NCBI GenBank assembly: GCA_029718625.1
Contig: CM056376.1
Location: 119,630,222-119,694,221, forward strand
Direction: 5' to 3'
From: Synaphobranchus kaupii
Lineage: Eukaryota; Chordata; Actinopteri; Anguilliformes; Synaphobranchidae
DNA length: 64,000 nucleotides
Below, piece by piece: positions 21,247-34,010 of this stretch. A program made the translations under genes and the position numbers. The notes under the pieces are model-generated. The model was not told the origin of the DNA, did no database searches, and worked only from the letters and a program-made list of their open reading frames with translations. Positions within the stretch are counted from its first letter, which is position 1. Every line of letters starts with the position of its first letter.

Positions 21247-24188
21247 TTCTGTGACCTATTTCGAGACACATTTATTGAGGTCTTAAAATATAGGAACATG
21301 CAGTACACAGGCACTCCCCTGCTATTCAGTATACAACATATTTTTATTTACACTGAAATTAATTTAGCTAAGTCTGTGCAACAACAAGACAATACCGCAA
21401 GTACCCATATGTTATTAAAAGTACATTGGGGAAACAAAAACATTACACATTCACTTGCTATAGCACAACATAGCCTACATAGACACAGTACACATTGTAC
21501 ATTTACCTGGCACCACAGAAACGGCCCCTTCTGTCCAATGTGTCTCTCTAGTGGAGAAGCCTGATGGCTGATGGGATAACGCTCCCCTGCCCTGCATTTC
21601 ACAATAACGTCATACCAACATACTAACGGTCATACGCCACAGATTGCGTACCAATTCCACCTACGTGTATCTAATAATCTAATAATTATCCCTGTACCAG
21701 TTTTGTCTGACTCCTTATTAAACAGAATTAGAATTAATATCACATCTATTATTACTTAAAACTGTAATTTAATATACATTAACATGATGTTTGCCGATGT
21801 TTTCCAAATCACATAGACTAATCAGAAATAAACAGCAATCTTGAAATGAGATTGAGTAAATTAAAGTGGCCAGTTGAAAATATGTCTCAATGGAGGCCTT
21901 TTTCGTCACAGTCTGTTTTCCACACCATCCATCACACAGGTATGCAGCAAATCCCTAAACTCACAAAGTGACAATGTTCACTACCTGAATTATCTTTATT
22001 TGCAGGAGACCAAATGTTCCAATATAACAAGAGACCCCTATATCTCTCAGTTTCCCCATTTTTAGAGGAATACCATGTTCCAGACAACAGATTGCAATCT
22101 TCCATTTTGTTGTGGTGGATTAGAACTGAGGCCGCTGTGTGGCAGGCACGGATTTAAGAGACAGAGGGCAAAATGTTCTTTTTTGATATTCCAATGTCTC
22201 TGTCACATTATTTATTATTCCTTTTGACTGACAAGCTATATAATCATGGGAGGTAGGCGATAACTGCCAGGCAGGGTTTAGAGGGTTTATTTTGATTCAA
22301 CTAAAGATGAGACCATTCTGATTGAGTGCAATGCCTTTTGTCCCATTTGGAGGATTTTGAACTTATTTTATGTTGTTTATGTATTTATTAATTAATTTCT
22401 TTTCACAAGAAACCACAATTTTTTCCCATTTGTGCTGTTTACAGGATGCAGAACATTTTTATCTCTTGAAATCTGTGAGGGAAATGAGTAACAAGATATT
22501 TGTGAGTCTCTACCTGCAGTCAGTAATTTCAGAAACAAATCAAATATTCCAAGCAAATATTCACTGTTGTCTGGTGGAAGGTATAAAACATGGGACCTCC
22601 AATCAGTTATTTACCGAATAGGAACCTTGTTCTAAACAGACTTACACAGCTTACATTTTGCCATATTAGCAATTTGCATCTATTGACCTTTACTGCAACA
22701 ATGCAGTAAACAATAGATGTTAATCACCTAGGAATTACGCCTGCAACCTTGCCTTTTCCTTAACCGCTGTATCATACTGCTGCTCTAGATTTAAGATGAC
22801 TAGGCTAAATGAAACTTATTTGAATAATCCACCGTCCTAATGAAGACAGGAGCCCATTAACTAAGCCCATCATTATCTGAATTCAGTTTGACGGAAATTT
22901 GATTAGCTGTAGAAATGCAAGATAATCAAATGAATGAAGCCCACTGTAGATCATTTCCTCCTAGAAGCTGCTGCTATCTTTTGTGATTATGATCCGACCT
23001 TTGTTTGAACCCGGGAACTTTACGGTGACAAAATGATGTCCTATTCTGTCCTCTAGAGGGGGCCAATCTACACAAAAGCAGATTGCTGGAAACTCTTGAC
23101 CAAGCCTGTGGAGGACTGAAATATTTTAAGTGCAAACATTGACGCACCTAATTCTTCATTATCATGTGGCTCATGCGTTTATGTATATGTTTTTCAAATA
23201 ATGACTTGACACACACACTGTATTTGAAATCAGGATTTTTTCAGTAACTGCATAGAGAAGTCTGGATCTCATATGTCCAGAAAAATGTCACAGAGCTCCT
23301 TGTGTGACAACGGAATGAGAAAGGGGGTATTGCGTGGGATTGTATGATCTCATCCCAGGTATTAGTATCCTCCTCACAACTGATGATGGCTCTGAATCCC
23401 CTTTGGAAAACCATAGCTTACTTACAAAGCACAGTAGCCTGTATGAATCCTATAAAATGTATCATAAGATATAAATGGAGTATTGTTTTCTTTCTAAGCA
23501 TGATTCATCTAGCTGCCTGCCTCCTGACAGATAAGATCAACAGAAGGGGCCCCATTCACAATACACTATTTTAACCTACTGTTTCTTTGTCCCATTACCT
23601 CTATGCTGCCTCTTCATAGCTTCACTTTTGGAATTAATTTGGGATACTGTCACATGTCAGAGAGCAAAGTACAGCAACTGTTAACAGAAACCACAGCAAA
23701 CAGGAATAACAACAACCATAGCTACGATAAAAATGACAACCAAAAACAGCTTTGACAATGATAAACACAGCATCGTCTACAATAGCAATAATCACAAATG
23801 CTGCAGTTACAAAAGGCCACTTGATAGTAATGCATGTTTACAAATTCCTTCATTTTGAAAAGCACCAAAGCAAAAAGGATTAAGGACTAACAAAAGAGTA
23901 TAATTCAATTACTAAAGCTTACATGAGGCGTTAAAAGGTAGCAGTCACATTCTATGAGGTGGTTTACCTGACTGGAGATAAGAGACAGAGAAGAGAAAGC
24001 TTTGGCCCTTAGGCTTCTGTCAGGAAGATACACAAAAGAAGAGAGACCCCCAGAAAGCATTTTTCAAAAATTACAGTAGCACCAAAGGAGTGTCTCCTCA
24101 CTAGAATTGCCTGGAGGAAGCTTGCTCCCATAAACATCACAGGCATACAGGGCTGCAGGGTGGCACATCCCAGGTAACGAGGAACGTT
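21243..24188. other. Long stretch without a recognised gene
   Basis: AT-rich intergenic- or intron-like sequence. Frames such as 21298-21564 and 22370-22621 lack any family resemblance. Confidence 0.4.
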
Positions 24189-24780
24189 TGGGATCTATAC
24201 AGCCCTGTAATGTCATTGCAGAATATTACACTGGGAACATTCTGGGGTGTAAAGGGGAATGTTACTCCAAGATAACAAAAGAACATTCCAGGAACATCCC
24301 ATAAATGTCACAAACATTGCAATGCGTTCCCTGGATGTCATAATGTTGAGTTCCTTTCAAGTCCTCAGAACATTTCTAAAACATGATTGTTAAACTTCCC
24401 CTTCACATTCCATGTACATGACAGGAACATTCTAGAGAACATAAGTGGAATATTCTAGCAATGATAGTCGAAATGTTTCCTTTGGATTTCTCTAATGCTT
24501 GGATTTAACGTTCCCTTACTGTGAGACCAGAGTACATTGGTAACGTTCCCCATACATTATTGCCACGTCATTACAAAACGTTACTTTGGGAACAATCTGG
24601 GGTGTATAGGGGAATGTTACTCCAAGATAACAAAAGAAACATTCCAGGAACATCCCATAAATGTTACAAACGTTGCAATGTGTTACTTGGATGTCATAAT
24701 GTTCCTCTCAAGTCCTCAGAACATATCTACAACTTGATTGTGGAACTATTATTAGATCTTAGGCCTGTTCTTCAGCTACC
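24189..24780 (-). repeat. GAACATTCC tandem array (two about 355-bp units)
   Basis: A segment with GGGGAATGTTACTCCAAGAT occurs at about 24251 and again about 24606. The two copies can be followed for more than 200 bp, with many short palindromes of the GGAACGTTCC type. The same vocabulary makes up the 112-bp array at 40531-41150 on the opposite strand. Both arrays lie next to a tRNA-like sequence, so they appear to be two copies of one composite repeat. Confidence 0.8.
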
Positions 24781-24904
24781 GCGTAGATGGTAATATGTAG
24801 TCCCATTTAAATATATTTTTGTGGCATTTTGGCTTTATTGGACAGTAATTAATGAGACTAGAAAATCGGAGGGAGAGAGAGAATGGCCGTTGAGGTTTAT
24901 CTTG

Positions 24905-24983
24905 AGCCGGATTTAAACCCATGTCGTGGAAAACAGGAATCGCTGATGACACGTGATTTACCTGGTTGAGCTACTAGAGCACC
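24905..24983 (-). repeat. tRNA-like cassette 1
   Basis: Minus strand: an A-box-like TAGCTCAACCAGGTAAA and, about 45 bases on, a B-box-like GGTTTAAATCC. An AATAAAGCCAAAATG motif lies 66 bases further on (24825-24839), then the tandem array. It looks like the head of a SINE or composite repeat rather than a functional tRNA, because the acceptor stem does not pair. Confidence 0.6.
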
Positions 24984-25150
24984 TCTTCCCTCTGAATGAG
25001 TAATTTTCAGGCTAAAAGCCATAAAATAAACGTCTATTGCAGTCAGTGAAATAAAAAATTTTTCTACATCTATTTGTAGACCTCTTTCAAGAGTTCTTGT
25101 TTAGACTACGTTTCAACCAAATTTTTACATGTAAAAAAAGCACCACAGTC

Positions 25151-25218
25151 AGCAGGAATCAAACTCACAATCCTTGAATCTAAAGACGAATGCTTTTCCA
25201 CTGAGCCATTGAGGCCAC
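25151..25218 (-). repeat. tRNA-like cassette 2
   Basis: Minus strand: ATGGCTCAGTGGAAAAGC (A-box-like) and GAGTTTGATTCC (B-box-like), spaced as in a tRNA. The flanks do not form a proper acceptor stem, so I read it as a tRNA-derived repeat head. Confidence 0.55.
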
Positions 25219-25832
25219 ATGTTTACTTGTGTGTTGTAGTATTTAATCAATTATATCAGAAACGAGCATGGACAGGCAAGTTGTTGACTCTAATGTACAC
25301 TCTAAAGTCCATACACACATGCTCATAGCAGAAATTCGTGCAACATTATTTTTGGGAAAAACTCTGTCTGCCTAGGATAGAAACTTGTGCCATGTTGTTT
25401 GCCCAAGCTGCTTATGGCAACAAATTGGCTAAATGTTTTGACATTTTAAGTGATACACTTCATGCAGTGAAATTGCATCTACGTGTAGGCCGGATTTCGC
25501 TTGCCAAAGCAATGACGTTTTGAGAAATGCATCCACATTAATCCATATTGTTTGTCTTTGAATTTACAACTGAATCACATATGAAAATTATTACATAAAA
25601 TGTGCACGTTTATATTGTAGATTTTAGCCAGTCTAAAAAAGGGCCAAATGAAAGCTTGGATGGTATTCCATATTTCACCAACATTTTAACGTTTATATCT
25701 GGGTTTGTGCTCAGTCGGTAATAATCTTCCGGGGGTTTTTTACATGCAAGTTAATATTATGTTTTTGGGCTTTCTGCTTTATGTGACATTTATTGAATGG
25801 GAATCAGGTTACATCGGAGATCATGAAATGAT

Positions 25833-25920
25833 GGCTGGATTTGAACCAACGTCCATAAGAACAGACATAAGTCTTATGACAGACCAACACCATCTACCAG
25901 TTGAGCTATAGACTAGGCCA
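25833..25920 (-). repeat. tRNA-like cassette 3
   Basis: Minus strand: TATAGCTCAACTGGTAGA (A-box-like) and GGTTCAAATCC (B-box, near consensus). The span between the boxes is longer than in a plain tRNA. A degraded ATAAAG..AAAGCCC motif follows further along, as in cassette 1. Confidence 0.58.
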
Positions 25921-26016
25921 CCACCAGCTTCCTGTGATCTAACATTCTAATAATTTAGAACAGAAATCATCAATTCAAACCTGTCCTAAATTAGGCCAGT
26001 GACACAGAGCATCACC

Positions 26017-26504
26017 GAATATCATCCCTGTTCCCTGCCGCCTGTCCACTCAGACCCATCTGCTATGTGCCCTCTCCCCTCACTTTGTAAAACAGTGTGC
26101 AAAAGAAATCCTACAAAACTCTTTCCAAACTAGTGAGGAAGTAGTTCGTAATATGTGCCGCTCTTGAGGGCGCATATTTGAGTCAAAAAAAAAAAAAAAA
26201 ACTTAGTCAAGAAGTTTTTGAGTTGGCGACTTTCTCACAAATGGGGGCACTTACAAGAGCGGGCCATATTACAAACGACTCATTTTATTTTTGTTAATTC
26301 TATCTTCATTCATGATCAACATTTTGTGACCATTGTCACATGTAAACCGATTGATATTCTCAATAAAACTAAACAAAATTAGTTTAGTCCTCACTAGCTT
26401 GGAAAGAGTGTTGCAGGATTTCGTTCGCAAACAGCTTGTAAATTGAGGGTACAGTGCACATAGTAGACAGGGGTCTGAGTGGACAGGGAACAGGGATCAT
26501 ATTC
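26017..26504. mobile_element. Palindromic MITE of about 490 bp
   Basis: The left arm starts GAATATCATCCCTGTTCCCTG and the right arm is its reverse complement. The arms match over about 130 bp (including CCACTCAGACCC and CTCTTTCCAA..TAGTGAGGA), then an inner pair around CGTAATATG..CCGCTCTTG continues the palindrome. An A16 tract lies near the centre (26187-26202). A possible 8-bp duplication, CATCACCG versus CGTCACGG, is only 6 of 8. No coding content. Confidence 0.75.
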
Positions 26505-26549
26505 CGTCACGGCCCTAGTTTTTTTATTTCCAATTTATTTTCTGAAATT

Positions 26550-27165
26550 GTTCTGATGTGTGCCCCTCAACAAAACCCCAGAAATAAGGGTTTCATCTTC
26601 ACGAATGACTTCAGATCCACATCCGATTCCATCAGGATTCTGACGTATGCAGATGACACCACCATTGTAGGATTGATATCAAGGGACAATGAGGCAGCCT
26701 ACTGGCAAGAGGTGGAGAGGACAGTCGCATGGAGCAAGGAAAATTACCTGGTCTTGAATGCAGAACTCAGAACAAAAATGTCAACAAATGCACCTATTCT
26801 CATCGACAATGAACCAATTCCCATAACCGTCTCCAAGTTCTTTGGAACACACATCAGTAGCAACCTAAACTCCAACCACCTAATAAAGAAAGCCCAAGAA
26901 AGACTACTTCCTCCGCCAACTTAAAAAACTTAGTTAAGAAAGGTGGACATGGACAGAATCATCTCCAGAGCAGCAAAGATAACAGGCTGCAAACTCCCCA
27001 CACTGGACACCATACATACATAATGCATCATCAAACGTGTGACCAAAATCATCAAGCACCCTCTCCACTATGCCTTCTGGTAGAAGATGTAGATTGGTGG
27101 GAGACAAGACAGATCACTTCAACCTACACTCCTTTCCCCAGGTCATTAATGCACACCCCTAAATT
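26550..27165 (+). pseudogene. LINE reverse transcriptase, 3' fragment (CR1/Rex-like)
   Basis: The frame in 26454-26924 carries the catalytic motif of palm motif C as YADD at 26646-26657, in TYADDTTIVGLISRDNE. A thumb-like stretch follows (ILIDNEPIPITVSKFFGTHI, then IKKAQERL). The reading breaks near 26920 and continues in other frames with KITGCKLPTLDTIYT-like and then KIIKHPLHYAF-like text, the usual C-terminal end of fish CR1/Rex/L2-type LINE proteins. The 5' end is missing. The 3' tail seems to resume at 35731 beyond the giant palindrome, ending near a CAATAAAGC at 35832. Confidence 0.72.
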
Positions 27166-27819
27166 GTTATGTATTTGCAACCTGGTCTCACAGCCCATTC
27201 GTATCTATTCTACAAAATTCCAGTCCCGAAAATTCGTACTTATTTTACGAATTAGCGATTGCACACCACGTGACTTTACGATTTTCTCCGATGAATTACG
27301 AGACAAAACGGAGATCCACCATTTTTATTTCACGGTCAAATAAAGCGAATGGGTAAGCTGCCGGTATTGTACTTATAGTTTATACTTATAGTTATAGTAC
27401 ATTCATAGAATACCTTTCTTATTTTGTAATTGCATTTTAATGCAATATGATGTATAATTCTCGAGCTTCTTCGTCTCTGCTTTATCTGTGTGGGTTGCTA
27501 TTTATAGGCTAGTCTTGTAGGCTATTGCTTGTATTAAACTAGCTGAAGTTAGCTAGGTCTGTTCAGATCAGTACATACTGCATAGGCTGCAATATGATTA
27601 TTAATGGATTTAGTCTACCCGTTAACTTCTGTAATGAACTGCGATTCCCATGATTCTGTGCGCTGTCTGTGTGTATTGCCCATAGACTGCAGAGACGTGA
27701 CGGGTTGACCACTGAATTGGCTTCATGCCCCAATGAGCAGCTCCCATGGGAATCCATGGAACTGGTAAGCGGAAGCTGCCTTCAGTTTTTTTTTTATCTC
27801 GATGGTTGAACTTTCATTC

Positions 27820-28232
27820 ATAAAACCAACAAAAAAAAAAGTCTGCCAGTCTGCAAATAACAGGATTCCTAAATGCTAATGCAAATCCCATATGCAAAAG
27901 GTCTATAAAAATCTTTTAAAAATCACATATGCCATATACAAAACTTAAATAAAATAAATATGTAGTAGAGAGCTAGCATATACATTTCTTGCTAAAATTA
28001 AATAGTTCCCTAATACATGGTACTCCTTATAAAAAAAACATTGAGAGATTGTATAAGAATTGTATAGAAATATATAATATAATAGGCTACTAATCAACAT
28101 GCTTTTTTATAAAAACTTTGCAAGTATGATCATATATGATTTTTACAGACCTTTTGCATATGGGATTACCTTCGTAAGCATTTAGGAATCCTGATATTTG
28201 CAGACTGGCAGACTTTTTTTTGTTGTTGGTAG
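27820..28232. mobile_element. Nested palindromic MITE in the left arm
   Basis: Both ends carry the inverted segment ACCAAC..A-run..GTCTGCCAGTCTGCAAATA, followed by AGGATTCCTAAATGC and CCCATATGCAAAAGGTCT. The element is AT-rich and non-coding. Its mirror copy lies at about 34590-35002 in the other arm, so it was present before the large inverted duplication arose. Confidence 0.72.
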
Positions 28233-28305
28233 TTTAAGCCAACACAATCTCTCAAGCATGGTACACAGCAGATATAGAATGTACAAAATACGCACTGTTG
28301 TTATT

Positions 28306-28307
<2 letters not shown>

Positions 28308-28338
<31 letters not shown>
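28308..28338 (+). repeat. AAT microsatellite (left arm)
   Basis: About ten TAA/AAT units; mirrored in the right arm near 34485-34514. Confidence 0.93.
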
Positions 28339-28339
<1 letters not shown>

Positions 28340-28819
28340 CAATTTTATTTAAAGCTTTTTTTACAGCAAAATTACACAGTTAAAGTAAAATATATAAAAA
28401 CAATGGATAAATAAAACAAAAGACTAAAATGAACATGAAAAATATTCTCAAATCCAGAAGCTTGAGAAGAAATGCAATAATAATGGTATATAATGTAAGG
28501 AAGACTTAAAATTCAGTAATTAGACTATCAGTTTCCTTTTCAATTTAGAATTAAACAAATTTTGTAGGCTGATAACCACAATGATAATTTTCCATGCCAA
28601 ATAAGCGTTCATGCGCGGCTCTCAAGCCTACAATACTTCGGCATAACCAGCAGGTAATGTGCGTATGTCAAGTGAAGACCTGACGTGGAGCTACGACCAT
28701 TTCCACGGTCAAATGGAGTCACGTTGAAATTTTATAAATCACTACTTTGTCGTGATTTTTTACGTACGCCACACGTAAGATCAAATTTGATCAAAAATAC
28801 TTTTTATAAATGAGGCCCC

Positions 28820-29988
28820 TGGTCTTGGCCCTTCTGCCCTTCTGACCATCTTCTGGCATAGACTCAAGACTCGCCTGTTTAGATTGCATCTTTGCTTCCT
28901 GAATTAATTGTTAGCATGCAAGTCTTGCTTTTTGTAATAGCATTTTAGGGGCATGTTAACAGTGATTTATACATCAACACTTGCCATGTTACTGACATTT
29001 TAGTTAATGTATTATTTAGACTTGTACTGTTTTTTTTTCAGTATACCATTGTTTTTTTATTGGACATTTCTCTTATATAGCAGTATTTCTCATTCCCCCC
29101 TCTACCTAACAGGTCAAGGAGAGGATATCAGCCTGCCTGGCTGACATTTCTATGTGGATGGCTACTCATCACCTGAAGCTCAACCTTCACAATACGGAAC
29201 TGCGCTTCATACCTCACAGGACCTCCCAACTGCAAGCCCTCTCCATCACCGTCGACGGTACTATGGTGGCTGCCTCCCGCTCTGCAAGGAACCTGGGGAT
29301 GGTCCTGGATGACCAGCTGGACTTCATGGAGCACATCAGGGAAACAGCACGGTCCTGCAGGTTTCTCCTGTACAACATCAGGAGGATTCGACCATACCTG
29401 ACCACCTACTCGACCCAGCTTCTCGTCCAGACCATGGTTATCTCACGCCTGGATTACTCCCCCCAAAGTTTTCACACATCACCCCCCTGCTGAGGTCAGT
29501 CTACTGGCTGCCGGTCGCCGCCAGGATCAGGTTCAAAGTTCTGACCCTGGCCTACGCTGCAGCCAAAAGGACAAGCCCTTCCTACCTGCAAGACATAATA
29601 CAACACTAAACTCCAGCTCGACCACTTCGCTCTGCTCGTCCGGACTGCGGAGCTTCTCCACCCTAGCTCCCCAGTGGTGGAACAAACTCTTCACTCCTCT
29701 ACGTTTTGATCAAACACTGCCTGCACACCTCTTCAGAAACTCACCTTGACTGTTTTTAGCTTGTTTCCTGTTCCTTAATTCTTTGTTGATTTTATAGTTT
29801 ATAATGTCTTGTTGTCTTAGCCATAGCTTACTGTGTACTATACTCAATGTGGATATTATACTATGGATAGCTGCTATGTTATGATAAGAAATGAGCTCTA
29901 TCTGAACTGATGTCATTGACCTTCGGTATGGACTTATTGTGCGTCGCTTTGGATAAAAGCATCTGCCAAATGAATAATGTAAATAAAG

Positions 29989-29990
<2 letters not shown>
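28820..29990 (+). pseudogene. L2-type LINE 3' fragment in the left arm
   Basis: 29113-29493 is open and reads as the reverse-transcriptase thumb and connection of L2-type LINEs: WMATHHLKLNLHNTELRFIP, then ARNLGMVLDDQLDFMEHI, then ARSCRFLLYNIRRIRPYL, then a VQTMVISRLDYS block. After 29490 the frame is broken, but LRSVYWLPVAARIRFKVLT-like text follows. The element ends at the typical L2 tail GCTTTGGATAAAAGCATCTG (29948-29967) and an ATT run. The YADD catalytic core upstream is missing, so it cannot encode an active enzyme. Confidence 0.82.
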
Positions 29991-30027
<37 letters not shown>

Positions 30028-30115
30028 TTATGCAAACTTATGCACTTTTTGCCTTGTGAGTCGCTCTGTATAAGCGCATCTGCCAAATGAATAAATGTCT
30101 GTATTGATACACTTC
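29991..30115 (+). repeat. ATT microsatellite and second L2-type tail (left arm)
   Basis: About twelve ATT units (29991-30027), then a second GCGCATCTGCCAAATGAATA tail, suggesting two L2-family insertions end to end. Confidence 0.8.
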
Positions 30116-30921
30116 TGTAATGTGATGGACCCTTTCTAGATTAAATAAGATAAATGTCCAGCTAATAAAAGCTTGAAGACGCTGAAGTTCAATACGTCTC
30201 TGAGTGAATTAATACTAAATTTATTTTACAGTGCATTGTGTACGCTATATACTGATGTATTGTAAATTATCTCTTCTCTTTCAAAACCTGATGGCCAATA
30301 TACGGCATATAGTAATAATGTTTATCATTTTAGTCATATAAAGGTTTGAAATTGTATATACCACAACATCTGATATTGATTACAATGAAAACACCAATTT
30401 AAAATGGGCAGAAAATTATTTTTATATAATTACGAAATTATAAAATCCCAGATCATGGGATAGACTACATTAAAAAAAAAAATGTTTTTAAATATATATT
30501 TTTTTTACATACAGCTGACACCCTTGTAATTTTTATGTATTTAAAGGGAATGCTTTCATTACTACAAAGCTTTCACACTCGGCTACTACATGCTGTTCAC
30601 TACTGTCTGCTTATTAATTATCAACCTGCTGGATTTGGAAAGCATTATAAATGTCTAGAAGTAGCTAAGATAATTATCTAAGTATTAAAAGTTGGGTTCA
30701 TGTGAGTAGCGTGATCCCATTCACAATAAACGGAGGGCATCTTCGTGTGTGTTTACGGTTGTATCAAGCGGAACTACATTTCGGCGCCATTTTATTGCTT
30801 CGCGCTAAGGAATGTCTTGCTGGGAATTGTAGTTTTCTGTGCAAATGTATTCCCTATATACGTAATTATCTAGGAATTGCTAATGTATTATCTAGCTAGC
30901 AAGCCAGTTATGCTAGCTATG

Positions 30922-31912
30922 CTAGATACTGCAATTTTCTGGCATGTTGACCACCCTGACATGGATTAATTAGAATATAAATATACCCAAATTGTAAACT
31001 ATGAAATTAAATACAAGAGCTATGGAAGGGTCAAAGGTAGGATTAGGGTTATGGGTTCCTTAAAATCTAGAGGCTTGAAATTCGGAACTATTAATATATC
31101 CATGGCCTACATTGCATAAGCAAAAGAACAGACCCCTAGCACACATAGACGCTCTATAGCACCACCTACAAATCTCAATTTTTTAAAAACTTTGACTCCT
31201 CCTACCTGAAGCACAAAGGCAGCCAAGCATCCCAAATTTAGTATACAAGGACAACTCAGCACCCCCTGTGACATATATATTTGCATGTAAGCATAAATTA
31301 AACTTGTCCTAATTAATTTGACTAATGATGAAAAATAGGTCTATGAAGGCTGTTAGAATGTTCATAGGTCATTTTGGGTTACTGCTGAACACTGCACTCA
31401 GCTTCCCAAAATCGTAGAAGCATGACATTTTGCTAACTGAGTCTCATCAGGGCCTCTAGCATGTACACCAAAAATTAGACCCCTAGCATGAACACAGACT
31501 CTGTAGCGCCCCCTTGAAAATGTGATTTTTGAACATTTTGGGCACTCGCCATTTGTACACCGAATGATGTATCATGCTGAAATGTCGGAATCTAGACCAC
31601 CTCTAGACATACTACAAATAATATCAGAACCAGATCTCTAGCTACAAAAAAAAAGGTGCAGTATATGCTTTCAACAGGGGGCGCCACTTAAATTTCAGAA
31701 TTAATGTACAACACTTTCCGAGGTGATTCTTAGGATCAAGCCGAGTCAGAAAACATCAGTCATAAGAACATTTCAGTAAAAAAGACAATATAGGACTGCC
31801 ATCTACTTTTGACTATTAATATTAATATTAAGCTATTAATATTGAAAATGTATATCCTGTCTACCAGCAGCTAAAACAGGCGTAGCTAGCTAGGTACCTA
31901 GATCTGGTTGAA
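30922..31912. other. Loop of the giant palindrome
   Basis: Single-copy within the palindrome. It contains a diverged tandem pair of about 355 bp (AGACCCCTAGCA near 31130 and 31483, each followed by a TAGC(A/G)CC(A/C)CC block), a motif style common in fish repeats. No frame of note. Confidence 0.6.
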
Positions 31913-32719
31913 CGTAGCTAGCATAACTGGCTTGCTAGGTAGATAATACATTAGCAATTCCTAGATAATTACGTATACAGGGAATATATTTGTAAAAAAA
32001 AAAAACTACAATTCCCAGTAATACTTTCCTTAGCGCAAAGCAATAAAATGGCGCCGAAATGTAGTTTGATACAACTGTAAACACACACGAAGATGCCCTC
32101 CGTTTATTGCGAATGGGATCACGCTACTCACATGAACCCAACTTTTAATACTTAGATAATTATCTTAGCTACTTCTAGACATTTATAATGCTTTCCAAAT
32201 CCAGCAGGTTGATAATTAATAAGCAGACAGTAGTGAACAGCATGCAGTAGCCTAGTGTGAAAGCTTTGTATGAATGAAAGCATTCCCTTTAAATACATAA
32301 AAATGACAAGGGTGTCAGCTGTATGTAAAAAAAATATATATTTAAAAAAGAAAATTGTTAATGTAGTCTATCCTATGATCTGAGATTTTATTGGTAATTA
32401 TATAAAAATAATTTTCTACCCATTTTAAATTGGTGTTTTCATTGTAATCAATATCAGATGTTGTGGTATATACAATTTCTAACTTTTATATGACTAAAAT
32501 GATAAACATTATTATTACTATATGCTGTATATTGGCCATCAGGTTTTGAAAGAGAAGAGATAATTTACAATACATCAATATATGGTGTACACAATGCACT
32601 GTCAAATAAATTTTGTATTAATTCACTCAGAGACGTATTGAACTTCAGTGTCTTCAAGCTTTTATTAGCTGGACATTTAGCTTATTTAATCTAGAAAGGG
32701 TCCATCACATTACAGAAGT

Positions 32720-32840
32720 GTATCAATACAGACATTTATTCATTTGGCAGATGCGCTTATACAGAGCGACTTACAAGGCAAAAAGTGCATAAGTTTGCAT
32801 AAAATAATAATAATAATAATAATAATAATAAACTTTATTT
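32720..32840 (-). repeat. L2 tail and AAT microsatellite (right arm)
   Basis: Mirror of 29991-30115, with a shorter microsatellite than the left arm. Confidence 0.8.
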
Positions 32841-34010
32841 ACATTACATTCATTTGGCAGATGCTTTTATCCAAAGCGATGCACAATAAGTGCATACCGA
32901 AGGTCAATGACATCAGTTCAGATAGAGCTAATTTCTTATCATAACATAGCAGCTATCCATAGTCATGAACATTGAGTATAGTACACAGTAAGCTATGGCT
33001 AAGATAAGAAGACATTATAAACTATAAAATCAACAAAGAATTAAGGAACAGGAAACAAGCGAAAAACAGTCAAGGTGAGTTTCTGAAGAGGTGTGCAGGC
33101 AGTGTTTGATCAAAACGTAGAGGAGTGAAGAGTTTGTTCCACCACTGGGGAGCTAGGGTGGAGAAGCTCCGCAGTCCGGACGAGCAGAGCGAAGTGGTCG
33201 AGCTGGAGTTTAGTGTTGTATTATGTCTTGCAGGTAGGAAGGGCTTGTCCTTTTGGCTGCAGCGTAGGCCAGGGTCAGAACTTTGAACCTGATCCTGGCG
33301 GCGACCGGCAGCCAGTAGACTGACCTCAGCAGGGGGGTGATGTGTGAAAACTTTGGGGGGAGTAATCCAGGCGTGAGATAACCATGGTCTGGACGAGAAG
33401 CTGGGTCGAGTAGGTGGTCAGGTATGGTCGAATCCTCCTGATGTTGTACAGGAGGAACCTGCAGGACCGTGCTGTTGCCCTGATGTGCTCCATGAAGTCC
33501 AGCTGGTCATCCAGGACCATCCCCAGGTTCCTTGCAGAGCGGGAGGCAGCCACCATAGTACCGTCGACGGTGATGGAGAGGGCTTGCAGTGGAGAGGTCC
33601 TATGAGGTATGAAGCGCAGTTCCGTATTGTGAAGGTTGAGCTTCAGGTGATGAGTAGCCATCCACATAGAAATGTCAGCCAGGCAGGCTGATATCCTCTC
33701 CTTGACCTGTTAGGTAGAGGGGGGAATGAGAAATACTGCTATATAAGAGAAATGTCCAATAAAAAAACAATGGTATACTGAAAAAAAAAACAGTACAAGT
33801 CTAAATAATACATTAACTAAAATGTCAGTAACATGGCAAGTGTTGATGTATAAATCACTGTTAACATGCCCCTAAAATGCTATTACAAAAAGCAAGACTT
33901 GCATGCTAACAATTAATTCAGGAAGCAAAGATGCAATCTAAACAGGCGAGTCTTGAGTCTATGCCAGAAGATGGTCAGAAGGGCAGAAGGGCCAAGACCA
34001 GGGGCCTCAT
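32840..34010 (-). pseudogene. L2-type LINE 3' fragment in the right arm
   Basis: Inverted copy of 28820-29990. The open piece 33326-33667 on the minus strand differs from the left-arm copy at only two residues (Q to P near position 26, and E to A near position 64). The same frame break follows. The near-identity shows that the duplication is young compared with the decay of the LINE itself. Confidence 0.82.

Noticed and set aside
24905..25920. Functional tRNA genes
   Set aside because: A- and B-box-like motifs are present, but acceptor stems do not pair and spacing is irregular, so tRNA-derived repeats are more likely.
28198..28383. Frame with a poly-asparagine run and its mirror at 34437-34622
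   Set aside because: The Asn run is the AAT microsatellite; duplicated only because it lies in the palindrome arms.
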